Below, one piece after another: positions 12,343 through 24,316 of a stretch of DNA of 64,000 nucleotides. The stretch's first letter is position 1; each line of letters begins with the position of its first letter. A program made the translations under genes and the position numbers. The stretch spans positions 1 through 64,000 of the forward strand of contig JAMKCH010035170.1 of the NCBI GenBank assembly GCA_023653785.1, given 5' to 3'. The notes beneath the pieces were generated by a model. It was given only the letters and a program-made list of their open reading frames with translations. It was not told where the DNA came from and made no database searches. Source of the DNA: Ophioderma brevispina. Taxonomy: Eukaryota > Echinodermata > Ophiuroidea > Amphilepidida > Ophiodermatidae.

Positions 12343-12561
12343 GTCATAGACCTACTGAGACAGAATTTTCTGGAAAGACTAACAATAACAACATGGTTAC
12401 CATTCCAATCCATACCATAAGTAGTAGTACATTTTTGTATTAGTTGGGTACTCTAGATGCCTTGATAAACATTGCATCATGTGACTATTTACAACAGTAG
12501 TTGTCTGATTGTAGGTGCTAAAGACTACTTATTTCCTGCAGTGTGCATCATCTGCTTAACA

Positions 12562-13277
12562 CCCTGAGGTCTACCGGCCAATTTGATTGGTATACATTGT
12601 GTATATGACATAAACCCCCAAAACAAAAAGGTAACGCAGCAGGTCTAAACGACCCCATAGGTTACAAAACCATAGTCTTAGCACGAAAAATAAAATGATA
12701 TCAATAGGTTTTTTTTCTTCCGTAAAAGTTTGATCCCCTTCTTGCCCCATGCGATCAATATTGCCAAAACAAAAAAAAAAAAAAAAAAGTACCCATATAA
12801 GAAAATCTCTCCCTTTTTAAAAGATGCAATAAAAGGTATAGCCTATTGATTGCCATTCAGTAAAAGACCGTTCTTCCCGGGAGTGTGTGTACTTCATGCA
12901 TGGTTGTGTATTAACCTTGTAATAATGTATTTAGTTGCCACTTTGAAAATGTGACACATTTTGTAAAATGGACATTGTGTTGGGATAGTGATCCCAATGA
13001 AGCAAGAAAGGTGTCAAAAATTGCAGAAACACAAACAGACGATTGATATCATTTTATGTTTTGTGCTGGGACCAATGGTGTGTAACCTATGTGGGTATTT
13101 AGACATGCTGCATTACTTTTTTGGGGTCTTTATTTAGCAATCAGAGACATGGTAACAAAAGCTGAAGTATTTGTACAGATATATAAAGGGCCATCGATTA
13201 GTTACTCAGAGTTAGGCCATGCTATTCATGTAGTGAGCCAATCGGAGATACGGTAAGAAAGGTGGTAGACCTCAGGG
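12562..13277. mobile_element. Foldback DNA element C
   Basis: The left terminus CCCTGAGGTCTACC is inverted at the right as GGTAGACCTCAGGGG. Inner pairs also match: AGCACGAAAAATAAAATGAT and ATATCAAT at about 12680-12705 face ATTGATATCATTTTATGTTT at about 13044-13063, and CCCATAGGTTACA faces TGTAACCTATGTGGG. The centre contains a poly-A run (12770-12788). No transposase frame exists, so it is non-autonomous. Confidence 0.8.
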
Positions 13278-14154
13278 GGGGGTCACAAATATCACAAAAA
13301 CCATTCCAAAAGATGCTAAAGGAATTGGGCTTCCAGTTAAGCATGTTCTTCGGGCAGATATGACCGGTCTAGGATGGAACATATAAGTGCAACATATGCA
13401 AAAGGAAGTCAGAAACCTAGCTTGTTGCAAAAGTACAACCTAATGAATATTATAAGCTCAATCTTCATCAAACTGCAGCAAAAAATCATGCTTTGTTATC
13501 TTCATTCTTGCATCTGTTTGACGTCATACGAAGGTACTTTTGAGTTCGCACCTTGTGTAAGACACTAATGGAACTTAGTTTTGGCACAAGCGAAAGATGA
13601 TTGACAAAGCAACTGAAAGACTTGAATAATGACTCATTTGAATCTATTCAGGATGTTACGAGATGTGCTTATTGTCCCCACTGAAAAAATCTCAAGAGGG
13701 GACGTGAATTGAGCTCTGTATGTGTTTGTACTGTATGTCTGTTTTGCTGTGTAAAAAAAATGAAAAGTTGAAGTGCTAAATATTGGAATCAAGCTTGGGT
13801 GGGTTAGATAAACTGTGGAACCTTCATATATTAATGAGGTCAAAAGTCACATTCAAGGTATCGCAGCTGTCAGGTTGTAAGTGATTGGCGGCAATAAGGT
13901 GAAATGCTATAATTTTTGTCCAGATCGGAGTTCTATTTGAAAACCTTCCTATGTTCTAATGAGTTCAAAGGTTACATTTAAAGGTCAAAGGTTATTCAAA
14001 GTTCAACTTTTTCTGATCAAGAAATTCGGTGGGAAAAGCATCATTTATTACACAGTATAATTTCTGGGGTAAGGTAATGTTGGAAAGAAAGAAAACTACA
14101 AAATAAGGGTGAGGCTGCACCTCACCAATTATTTTGAAAAAGTTTTCTTGCACA
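13278..14154. other. Noncoding, with scattered AGGTCA-like motifs
   Basis: ATGAGGTCAAAAGTCA (about 13835) and AAGGTCAAAGGTTA (about 13980) recall the motif-rich repeat inside foldback element A and may be a decayed copy. Nothing else is recognised. Confidence 0.4.
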
Positions 14155-14800
14155 GGACGGAGCCACTGACCTTCAAAAGGAGGACCACTGCTTGCCAAGA
14201 GGAGGTCCCCCTCCCCGGCTTGAAAAAGCATGACACTGCTTGCAACTGGAGGGTCACAAATTGCAAACAGAAGCTGTGCTGCAACAAAAGGCCACAGCTT
14301 GCAACCAGCGGCATAACCAGTGGGGGAGGAGGCTGCCCCCCCCCCCGACACCACACAAAAAATCGGGAAGGGAAGTGGAAGGAAAAAATTGAGAAGGAAA
14401 AAGGGAGAAGAGAAATTAAAGAGAAAGAAAAGATGGAAAGAGAAAGAAGGAAGAAGGGGAAGAAGATAGAAGAAGAGAAAAAAGGAAAGCGGGAAGAAGA
14501 GAAGATAAAGGGAAAGGAGAATGTGCCCCAGAGCCAGAAAGAAAAGTTGGCAAACTTCTTGAGTCTTGTTTCCCGGGGTCAGGTCTGGTAACAGCCTGCT
14601 TGCAAGAGGAGGCCACTGCTTGCAACAGGAGAAGCTGCTGTCGCAAAAGTAGGTTGTGCTTGCAACAATGGGACGCTGCTTGCAACAGGGGGCTGCTGCT
14701 CCTTGTTACAGGTGACTGTTTTAAGTAGTAATCTCCTGTTGTAAAGCAGTGACTGCTGTTGCAAGCAGCAGATTGTCTGGCTGATTGTATTTTTGTAGGC
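14155..14800. repeat. TGCTTGCAAC-rich array interrupted by a purine tract
   Basis: Variants of CTGCTTGCAACAGGAGG recur at irregular 25-30 bp spacing in 14180-14310 and again in 14585-14780. Between them lies a block beginning GGCATAACCAGTGGGGG, reminiscent of the hAT MITE ends, followed by about 165 bases of almost pure A and G (14360-14530). The 160-codon frame through this block (14109-14591) is lysine and glutamate rich only because of the purine tract, so I do not call a gene. An element insertion that split a simple array is the best reading. Confidence 0.6.
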
Positions 14801-15383
14801 GCTTACACAAGGCAGCTGCTGCATACAACAAGCAATACTACATGGTAGTGGAATTATCCGACCATTTTCTTTGGCATTTTGGCAATGTTGTACAATGTAA
14901 TAGGGCTTGTATAAAATGTTGTATGAAGAAGAAGCCATTTTGGATGTGAAATATGGATTGGTTTCTAATCATAATCTTTTGGGATTAATTTTAAAAACAT
15001 TAAAAATGTTTTTAAACTGCAGTGGGATTATGCTAATAGGATTGGAGCAAGTGTTTAATGGTTATATATTTAAAATCTAGATCTCATATGGTGTTTATAA
15101 TACTTATAAACATTGCCGAAAAGAATGCTAACATTCGTTGATGGAACTCATTTCATCATGGCCTAAGTTTAGCCATATTTCAACACTTAGAAAGAGTGAG
15201 ATTCACAGTACACTAAAGGTCCTTTGATGCAGTTTTATATCCGAACACTCAATGTCCTCAATTACAGTCTTACATAAGTGTCCACTCTCACATGGGACTT
15301 AAATGTCCTCACAACAAAGACTCCAAAATGAGAGCATGCAGCTTCAATATGCGCTCAGTATAATCTACAGGATTCTTAGAAAA

Positions 15384-15562
15384 TTAAGTTCCTTTTTCGG
15401 AGTCGTCGTTGAAGGTAACGTTGTCCAACAGTTGTCCCATCATTAACCACATCGCACTGCGATAATCCAAGTGTTGCCACCGATAGTCGTCTGTGTCACA
15501 AAGTCCACTTTTGGGACCACAAACTGGAATCATTTTGATTTCAAAACTGAAGCTCTTTCGGC
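15384..15562 (-). CDS. Candidate 3'-terminal exon, unknown protein
   Basis: On the minus strand the tract ATTTTGTCTGCTTCTCACTT ends in TGAG, giving an acceptor. The frame then runs 58 codons to TAA at 15386-15384. Residue use is protein-like and uneven in a way AT-rich noise rarely is: two cysteines in VCGPKSGLCDTDDYRW, then DYRSAMWLMMGQLL and an acidic end FNDDSEKGT. An internal ATG exists, so a short separate protein is also possible. Upstream exons would lie at higher coordinates. I do not recognise the family. CpG content and codon balance exceed those of the surroundings. Confidence 0.45.
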
Positions 15563-15584
15563 CTCAAAGTGAGAAGCAGACAAA

Positions 15585-17903
15585 ATAGCCTATGGTATTC
15601 TAAAAATATCAGTTGATCCTGGTACTACTGTACTGCACAGATCTATCATTACTGCAGATCAAAATTGAAGTTAATGTTAACAATTGGAAATTTACTGGCA
15701 ATTTCTATAGAAACATCACTGCTTATATCTCACCGTTAGATTCTCATAATATTTAACAGCAACGTCATGCCTAATATTGTCCAATTGGATCCCACACAAA
15801 ATGTTTAGTATGAAGTACATCATCTTTTTAAAAACCTATATTAATATATCATGAAAATAACTATATGATGCAACACCCCCTTCCCCTTCTTTCCCTTCTC
15901 TTAAGGGGGGGGGGGTTATATGGGTATGAATATGATAAAAATGTTCTATGCAGGAAACAGAAAATGAGATAATTGCAATGATAATTCTTGTAGACTGTAA
16001 TCTATCAAATGCTTTTTATCGGGATAGCAATCGGACATTCGGTTCCCAGATATGGATGATCAAAGTGAAGTAGTGTGCGCAAAATTTGCCAAAAAAAAGG
16101 AATATCTCCTATATTTATTCATGTGAAAAAATTCAAGGGGTTATATTTAAGATATTCTAAAAGATATTATTTATGAAACTATGTACAACCCCCATTCATT
16201 TTGGGATAAGTTGAAGTTAGAAATTTTATTATCCTTTCCATAATTTAACGTTATTAAATGTCACTGGGTGGGTAAGTGATTTTTTATGTAATTATTTATT
16301 GTTTTTCTCACCCTGCGTATTTAAGAAATTATTTTAAAAAAAATTATTACAGGAAATGGATGCACATTATTTTGATGATTCTTTCATTAATAATTATGAT
16401 AATCAGTATAAAAATGAAATTAAAAAAAAATAATCCATATTTCACATCAAAAGCGCCTCAATTTTGTCTTAAATGTTTCTGAGGCCTATAACTCGTTTCG
16501 TTAAAAACGCAAACATTCAAAACGAGAACGAACGTAACTAGAAAACGATCATGCTATGAACATGAAATTTTGGCACAATATTAAGCACTACAGGCCGAGT
16601 GAACCATGAAGGCGATTTTCATTAAATTGTGTTCCAATTCAAATTACGCTATGAAATTATGCGATTGGTCTATTGCCGGTTGGCCATGGCAACGGTTTAT
16701 TTTATTATTAAAAATCGGCTCATGGTTCATTCCGTATTTACCTCCTGCATATGTCACCAAGTTTCGTCCCAGTAGATTGTGTAGTTATTTAGTTACATTC
16801 GTTATAGTGTTTAGCCACTCAGGAAGCCTTACGTGGTTACCATGGCTACCAGAGCCAAAAATTTTCATGGATTTTAAAACTTTGTGACATGTGGGCTACA
16901 ATATGATATAGAACATGTATATACCACTATTTAGGAAAATTAAGAAAAAATCATTTCAAAGGTCACTGCTTCAACCCCTACCCCCCCCCCCCCCTCGTCC
17001 CCTGAATTGGATAAACAAAGTAATCGTGTGACCAGTTAGGAAATTAAGGTGGTTGGCAGTTTTCAATGTAGAAAACGGTGCGCGCATTATCAGTCCCAAA
17101 TCACCTCGAGTTATATAATATGTACGTCTCTATGGGTACCAACGCCAGTTCCATTGACTAGCCCCATAAGGAGATGAGAAAAACACTGTAATGGTTGAGG
17201 CACGCCTGATAACTCCCCAAAACACATTAAAGAATTCAATAAGTTGGTGGATTGAATGTCAGTAATGTCAAGCGTGCCGTGAATTTAATGTTATTTAAAA
17301 TGACTCTTCAATGTATAAACTACTACTCGCCAGACATGCACTCTCTAACCGAGACACTTAATGTCTTGACGAGAACATTCTAGATGACGGTGCTGTATCG
17401 TCGCCGCGTCTGTCATTGAGCGCGGGAAAGTGTCGTCTGCAATTCACCATTACCGATAGCATTTATTGAATTACCAAGCACGCGTTTTACGGCAAATCGG
17501 GAGTGAAAGGTTTGCCATCGATGATTTTATAGTGAGGTTCTTAGGTTTATCATCGCATTTCTTGAGCAACGTCCCGAGCACCCGTGTCCCCTTAACTACT
17601 TGACTGATAAGGTTAATAGTTATAAAACAATTTGCCGAGGTTCAAATTTCAATGCATAATGACCCATGAAAATTACACTCAATAACAGAAGTTGCTAATC
17701 CACATCCTCATGATTAATGGGGTCCAGAAGTCATGGTTTTCCGACGCGCATTCATCAAGTTCATTGGACCCTACATTTATCGCCATAGTGGTTCATTTGG
17801 TTTTACCTTTTCTTAAAGCAATACACACATTAGCGTCCTAAAATTTTCCAAAATTTGAATTTTTTTCCACAGTTGTTTTTGGTAATTGTCCTGTAAACGA
17901 TAC
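15585..17903. other. Noncoding, no feature assigned
   Basis: AT-rich sequence with G-runs (15905-15914) and a C-run (16981-16994). The segment 17330-17790 is richer in CpG and looks unique. It could be regulatory, but no specific site can be defended. The 93-codon frame at 16606-16887 is aromatic-rich and shows no family resemblance. Confidence 0.35.
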
Positions 17904-18083
17904 CTGTGCGTGGTAAATGCTACAAAATGCGTATTTGTCAATAAAAAGGAAGCGATTTTTTTATTATAATCGGTATCCCTGATTGTAGGCCCTAGTTTAA
18001 TGGCGGAGCTGAAACGCTTTAATTTATGTCCGTCCTTATTATTAATAGTGCTACCACCTCCACGAAAATGACCTCTAACTTGC
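17904..18083 (-). CDS. Weak candidate internal exon, unknown protein
   Basis: A pyrimidine-rich acceptor (TTAGTTGTTTCTTCGGTTTT then CAG) precedes a frame with no stop for 59 codons. The segment ends at CACAG followed by GTATCG, a usable donor. The peptide is basic, with RGHFRGGGSTINNKDGHKL near the start and IASFLLTNTHFVAF near the end. Phase does not join directly with the terminal exon at 15384-15562, so if both are real an unseen exon lies between them, or they belong to different transcripts. Confidence 0.27.
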
Positions 18084-18318
18084 CTGAAAACCGAAGAAAC
18101 AACTAATGGATGAACGTAGAAACGTACATGGCACAATTTCCCGCTATTTCCATATTGGAGGGGCGTTTCCAGCATCCGTTGATTGTTTCGGCGATTTTCC
18201 GATATTAATTTATTCTAATTAATAAAATTCCTTCTTTTGGCAAAACATAGAGATTTTTGAGCTATACCATTCTAGAAAACTGCATATTCGTCTTTAACCT
18301 CCTTGGGTATAAGGGGGG

Positions 18319-18518
18319 ACGTGGCTTAAGCCAGGGGGGGGCAGACGCCTCCTCTGAAAAACCAAATGAGGGCAATTCGGGAAATAAGAGGCTGATTTCA
18401 TGGTAAATCAGCCCTTTCGGACTCTTTTGTTCTGTGACGCGGGAAATTTTTGCCTGTTATTGGGGACATTTGTGGCACCTACCGGGAATTGCCCCCTTGG
18501 AACCCGGCTACGCGTCTG
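18319..18518. mobile_element. Second, diverged hAT-type MITE copy
   Basis: It shares GGGCAATT, CGGGAAAT, GGGGCTGATTT-like and CGGACTCTTTTG-like blocks with 12125-12342, in inverted orientation. It ends with CCGGCTACGCGTCTG against the CTGGCTACGCCACTG terminus. No clear 8-bp duplication remains, so the copy is older. Confidence 0.7.
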
Positions 18519-19099
18519 AATGGACCCCTCTATGCATCGTCATTTTGTCTTTCAGTCAGGCTTCTTTCAATTCACTAGACCATGATGCATGTTTTGGGTA
18601 AGAGAGTTAACGGTATTCGCTAAAATGAGTGACAGTTGATCAAGAAGATACCCTGAACGTGAACTACTTGGCAAACATTTGAAATGGATCACATTACGCC
18701 ATCTATGGCATTGAAACCATTGTAATAGAAGGCAAAAAATGAGCGAAATTTTCAATTGATTAATATTTCAAAAGTCCATCAAGTCTCCTAAAATGTCCGC
18801 ATTTTCATGAATAACACCAATACTCCTTAAACATATCAATTCATTAGCCATTGGGCTATGTTTATCGAGCAAATAAACTGTGCCACGATCCTTTCATCCC
18901 ACCACGTTCTCGCAATGTGGCTCCTTCCAGGGTGACATGCCGGGAATTGAAGACAAAGCGCTTGGACAACATATAACCTACCTGGAAAGGTGAAACATGT
19001 CAGCTTCACCATCTCAACCTATTTTAATTGAATGAAAATTGAACGACTAGTTTAGGACCGATCCGAATTGTTTAGGCCCGTTTAACGTGCGTAATGCGT

Positions 19100-19700
19100 T
19101 TACAAATTGGGTGATGGTGGGAGTGGGTAGAATGCCCGTGCGACGCTCGTGGGGGGACAATGGTGCTGACGGTAATGATTCATGAGTAGGATAGGTCGAT
19201 TGTGGGTTGGTGTTGATCGCAATGTTGGTGGTGGTTGAATGGTATGTGTGGAGGGAAGTGTGTCTGGTGTGGGGTTGAATGGGGATGAGGTGCCGGTGTG
19301 GTGCTGGTGATCGTGGTTGGTGGTGGTGGTGGAATGTGGGATAGGGGTGGTGGATGTGTTGCATAGGGATCATGGGGGGGGTTGCTTGCAGTGGTGGCAA
19401 TGGTGGTGTGAATGCTAAGGTTCCAGTGGAGGCAATACTGGTGGTGATGTCATCGGGGGTGGGTGGTGGTGATTGTGGTGGGGTGGTGGTGGCGGGCAAT
19501 GGTGGTTGGTGGCGGCCGGCAAGTGTTGGAGTGTCGGCTGGGTTGGGTGGGTATGTGGGTGGTGGTGCATGGTAACGGTGGTGGTATTGTTGGTCGGCGT
19601 ACTGGTGGTGACATCATTGGTGTGGTGGTTGTATTGGTGTGATAGTGGTAGTGGTAAGTATTCTATAGTATGTGGTAGAGTGGTTTTGCTGTTGGTTACG
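19100..19700. repeat. Degenerate GGT-rich low-complexity block
   Basis: Interspersed GGTGGT, GGTGTT and GTGGTG words cover about 600 bases. The minus-strand 150-codon frame (19047-19499) and plus-strand glycine and valine frames come from this composition. The threonine, proline and histidine richness on the minus strand could mimic a mucin-like exon, but no splice borders or signal peptide support that. Confidence 0.8.
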
Positions 19701-19719
19701 CTGATGGCGTTCTAGTGGC

Positions 19720-21034
19720 ACCTTAACAATGCAAAACGGAGAGATGTTGTGATTGCGATGAATTTTTTTGTAAAAGTGACATGTTATCTGGTATAAAATA
19801 GGAAACTGGGCCACTCTTTTTTGTTCACGCCCAGTTTGATCAAGCAATAAAAGACATCTATTTTGGCAATTTCCATTTTATCTCCCAAAACTCGTTTAAG
19901 TTGAGCAGGATTTTCTCAACAAAGACCCGTTGTTTTGGGGCATCTTACTGCATCTAGCCTATAAAAACACCTCTAACCGAAAATTCCCAGATTCATTTTT
20001 AAAAGTTCACGATTTTCCTTAGCTTGGTTGGAACGTTGGTGTTTGCATCCATTTCGTCGGAGAGTGCCTCCCCGAAGAAACTTACCTTCCCCCTTTTTCC
20101 TCCATCTGTTTTGACCAGAATCAAGTGTCAACATAACGTGGCACTTCCTCCCGGCACCATTTGCTTGCTTCAATGTGGACTACACTTGAGGATGGTTTAT
20201 TACGCATGTTAAAGACTATCGTCATATTCCGCGTTAAGTGTTTACCTTCCAATTGCGGCCCTAGTCGACCTTACCGTATTCCTTGATAACCTGATTTGTG
20301 TGGAGGCTGAAGAATGCCCACTCTTTAAAGATGACGCTTTATGCTGCTCATCCGGTTTTTTATGGCATGGAGAGTCATGTGTACAAATATATTGAACCCG
20401 GCTATTCTGGTCAATTTTCATCCTTTCGTTCATCCTTATCTTTTGAATGCGTGCGGAAAACGTGTTAAATTCTCAAAGCAACTGTCTGTGGAAATGTTCG
20501 TTTCGAAAACGAATTTGAGTACTATAGTATTTTATCATTGCCACCCCGGTCGTGCGTTGGTAGCTTTTGGTGGTATAAGCATGATATCGAACGCCAATAC
20601 GATGAGCAAAGGATCGTCCATGAAGTGGGTCGTATCGGCGGAAAGTCGGCTATAACTAGGGGTGCTCCACCTGTCTAGCATATTCAGTTTTCATGGTTAG
20701 ATTGTATTCAAGTCAGGTATTGATGGGTCTGACGCCAGTACATACATTGGAGCTAAAGACATGCTATACACCCCCCTTTCCTTAATTGTCGGGTGCAGGT
20801 GCCTATATTGTAAACATGAGAAGAAATTGCGCATGTTATTGATGAAACAAGCAGGGACGTGATAGTCCCGTAAAACCAATAAATACCGCATCAGGCCAGG
20901 ATGTGACAATTTGAAAGGGTGTATAGGAATTTCCCCAGTAATGGTTAGCGGGTGGTATATGACCACACACCGCAGCATTATATCTTTTCAGTGGTGTGTA
21001 GTAGAATGGGCTAAAAATGGGCTACCCCATCATA
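19720..21034. other. Unique-looking sequence, possible minus-strand donor at 20085
   Basis: Minus-strand GGGGAAG followed by GTAAGTTTC at 20085-20077 is an excellent splice-donor match, preceded by about 29 open codons (QANGAGRKCHV, then a lysine-rich end). No good acceptor was found for it, so it may be a first exon or chance. The open frames at 20341-20655 (+) and 20697-20978 (-) are not recognised. Confidence 0.3.
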
Positions 21035-21790
21035 TAATTAGTCTATTAGTGAGTAATTTTCATGAGTGATCAGTGACCATTTTTAGGATACCTTTTTTTC
21101 TGATGGATTTGCAAGATGGACCAATTTTAACAAAAAATAGTCCTATACAACCTCCCGAACTGGACGGCTAACTTTTTTAGAGAGCGTTTTTCAAAAGGGC
21201 CGCCGCCGCCAATTTGAAATACATAAAAAGTGATATTCTGGAACCAGATGAGCTACATTGATGAATGGAAGTCTCCTTTCCCACTAATTCTAGCACAACA
21301 AAATAAGTGGAGTGATGTTTATTACATATTAATGCCATCTTGACTCTAAATCCAAGATGGTGACGGACAATACCTGGAAACTGTATATTATATAAATATC
21401 TTGCTCAGATTAGTAGACTGACAAATAAGTTGTTGTTTCCAATTTTGACATGAGAAAGCAAATAGAATGGTAATTGTAGCATTTGAGATGTCTGCTCATA
21501 AAAAATTCAAATGGCGACCCAGATTGCCATCTTGAAAATGAGATAATTGCTATAATTTTCTCTGGCAATACATGACCTTAAAGGAACAAGCATGATGTAT
21601 TTCATTACTAGTTTTGTCCGGAAAGAATCAACTGGATGGAATAGGTATACAACATTGGCTGACCACGTGACCTTGAAAATCCAAGAGGGTGGCTAGCAGC
21701 CATCTTGAAAATTAAAATAAAATGTAAACTATTTGACACGAATGCACTAAATTGACACATAAGGTATATTTTTCTAATTTTGACACCACT
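21035..21790 (+). repeat. Left arm of a ~6.7-kb inverted repeat
   Basis: It matches 26985-27745 in reverse complement. Shared marks in order are GGATACCTTTTTTTCTGATGG, CAAGATGGACCAATTTTAAC, GCCGCCGCC, ATTAATGCCATCTTG, AGTAGACTGACAAATAA, CACGTGACCTTGAAAATCC and AAATGTAAACTATT. The match is clear but diverged, with small indels. Confidence 0.88.
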
Positions 21791-22569
21791 ATATCAAGAT
21801 AGGTAGTTAGTGCCTCTCAAATTTGGCTTTATAACTTTTTCAATAGGGACAATTTAAGGTTAAACGTGGGTCAAAACTTTTAAAATGCCCCAATCAAGTT
21901 GAAATGTATGCCATGTTGTCCATCTAGTCAAAGGATTCCAAAAAAAACATGTACAGTTTTGTACCCCTTTGACCATTGGTTTTTATAGGCTAACAAATGG
22001 ACTCTCTAAAATGGTAAAAAATCAAATCTTCATTTGACTAACAGGGGTCAATGTTAAAAGTTAATCTAATTATATTTTATGTTATTGCCTTTGGAAAGAG
22101 GACTCTCACAAGGATAGTTTGATTATGTTAAATGTTTACTACGGAGGATAGGGGTTCAAAGAGGTCAACACCCAATTGCCTATTTTGCCCATGAGCTATG
22201 TTGTGCATATCTTGCAACTAGCCATTGCAAATACACAAAATATTCCTTATTTTGACACCATAAGCTAGATGAACAATTTCTTTAATTTTTTACCAAAAGC
22301 ATTGGAGGCAAGAACTTCTGATGGTGACCCTGTACAAATGACACCTTTTTACCATTTCAGCAATTGTACGACGATAATCCCCAACAATGGTCACAGATGG
22401 TACAAAGTGTACATTTTTGGAATCCGTTATGACGGCCGGGCAATATGGCATTAGTTCAACATGATTGGAGATTTTAAAGTTTGACCCCTGTGTAACCTAA
22501 TGGACCCTATGAAAAAGTGACACCACGAATTGAGTATAACTACCTGCATTCATATAGAGGGTCCGTAAT

Positions 22570-23655
22570 ACAGGGTTGTCCCAGAATGAGTAGTACCCAT
22601 CGATACCCAAAATGTTTTATTTCTTTTCCATAGAACATCAAAACAGAGGTAAGTGGTTTAATATCAACTTCATTCTACTTAACCTTTCATAGGAAATTGT
22701 GCATCATAAAAACTCGGACTAACCAAAGTGAAAATACACTTATTTGTTAGAGTGCTGATTAACCCCCTTTGCGGCCTAAGTGAAAAAATGTATGTGTGTG
22801 TATCCCTCGACGTACCAAGCCTTTTCTTTTTGCCATCACATTATCCTCCTTCGAAAATCTCTTAATAAGCACTTTTGATAACTTTTGCTTTTGGTACCAA
22901 TAGATAGCTATGATCATTCTCTTTCCCTTGATTACCAAAAAGTTACCAGATTACCCTTTATGGCATTCACATGACGTCATAAAGACCATTAGGCAGCAAA
23001 AAAGTGTCAATTTCAGAAAAACACAACGTGCACAAGAGGCGAAAATTCAATTTTGCACAAAAATAGTAGGACTATCAGGATTTTTTAGCTGGTTTTGGCT
23101 CTAAATCACGGCAAAAGACAGCTTTCATATACATTACAGAGGGTTTTTGTTTTAGTGTGCTTTACTCTGCAAGAAAAGAAAAGTCCCAAAATCGTATAAA
23201 ATAGGGCCTAATGCCTTGTGTGGCCACTGAGCTTGATGTCTAGCGATGTTTATGACATCATTCATTTTGACGTAGTACTGGGCATAATTAGTCATCATGT
23301 TGTTATCGGAAGAAAAAAGGAGGACCACAGACGCTCTATTGGTACACAATCAAACGTTTGAGGGTTTACATACGAATTCCGAAGGGACTCTAAGCATGTT
23401 GTTAAAAACGCTTGCCAGGAAGAAGGTAAAAGTACACACATTTTTTTCACTGCCCAAAGGATGAAATCAGCACCCTCACACAATTAAGTGATTTCACTTT
23501 GTTTAGTCCGATTTTTATGATTCAAAATTCTATGAAGGTTACACAGTATAATGAAGTTGGTATTTCCAATTACTAATGTTATTGATTTTCTATGGAAAAA
23601 AATAAACATTTTGGGTATCGGTGGTACTATTTATTTCATTCTTGGGCCACCCTGT
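22570..23655. mobile_element. Nested inverted-repeat element, ~190-bp arms
   Basis: The left end ACAGGGTTGTCCCAGAATGA and the inverse of the right end, ACAGGGTGGCCCAAGAATGA, are near identical. Homology continues through AGTACC, CGATACCCAAAATGTTT, TTTCCATAGAA, AACTTCATT, CATAAAAA and GTGCTGATT for about 190 bp (22570-22765 and 23465-23655). The central 700 bp has no transposase frame, so this is a non-autonomous DNA element nested in the larger inverted repeat. Confidence 0.85.
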
Positions 23656-23743
23656 TGTATCTACCAAAGGTGTCAAACCTTCCTGTAGGGGGGTGAACGA
23701 TGATGTTTGCCCTGGGTCCATGCTCCTTGCTTATTAGCTATTG

Positions 23744-24316
23744 TTTAAAGAGACACTGGCCACATTTGAAAAAAAGTGAGCCCTCAAGATTTTTGAAATC
23801 GATATTTCTGCCATGGTTATAAAGGCTTTTTATACAAAAGACCTCACCCGAAAATGATTAAGAACAAATCAGATTCCTTATGGGTAATCCAGAACGATTT
23901 GTTAATTTAGCGTCGCCGGCGACGTTGTTTTTTAAAATCAGCAGAGACGAAATGGCGTTTAACCCTAATGAAACCCGCATGCGTGTACGCATTGTTTCCC
24001 ACGCTATGCACACCCAGTCAGTGAACCGGCTCACCCCCCCATTTTCTTTTTATCCCCTTTTTCGGTTTTAATATCAGTAGTACGAGTCAAAAAAATATTC
24101 ATGTACCTACTACCCAATTGTTTAGTAAAGTTATGGAAAACTTAAAAGTTGCCTACAAATTACTTGATGTCTGTATTCCTACATATCAATGTCCCTATCT
24201 GTTTTGGGGTATTTATTTATGTGTAAAATATATCTCTGTTCTTCCAATGCCGAGACTATCATTTGAGGCAAATTGAGAAAGTTCATATTTTGTGAAAATT
24301 TGTCAAGTGCCGCCTT
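23744..24316. mobile_element. Probable second nested inverted-repeat element
   Basis: The left TTTAAAGAGACACTGGCCAC and the inverse of the right end, TTTAAGGCGGCACTTGACAA, agree at about two thirds of positions and both lead into A/T-rich arms. The match is limited to the ends, so the call is tentative. Confidence 0.4.

Noticed and set aside
14109..14591. 160-codon lysine/glutamate-rich open frame
   Set aside because: The composition comes from a purine tract inserted in a simple array; frames on the other strand are open too.
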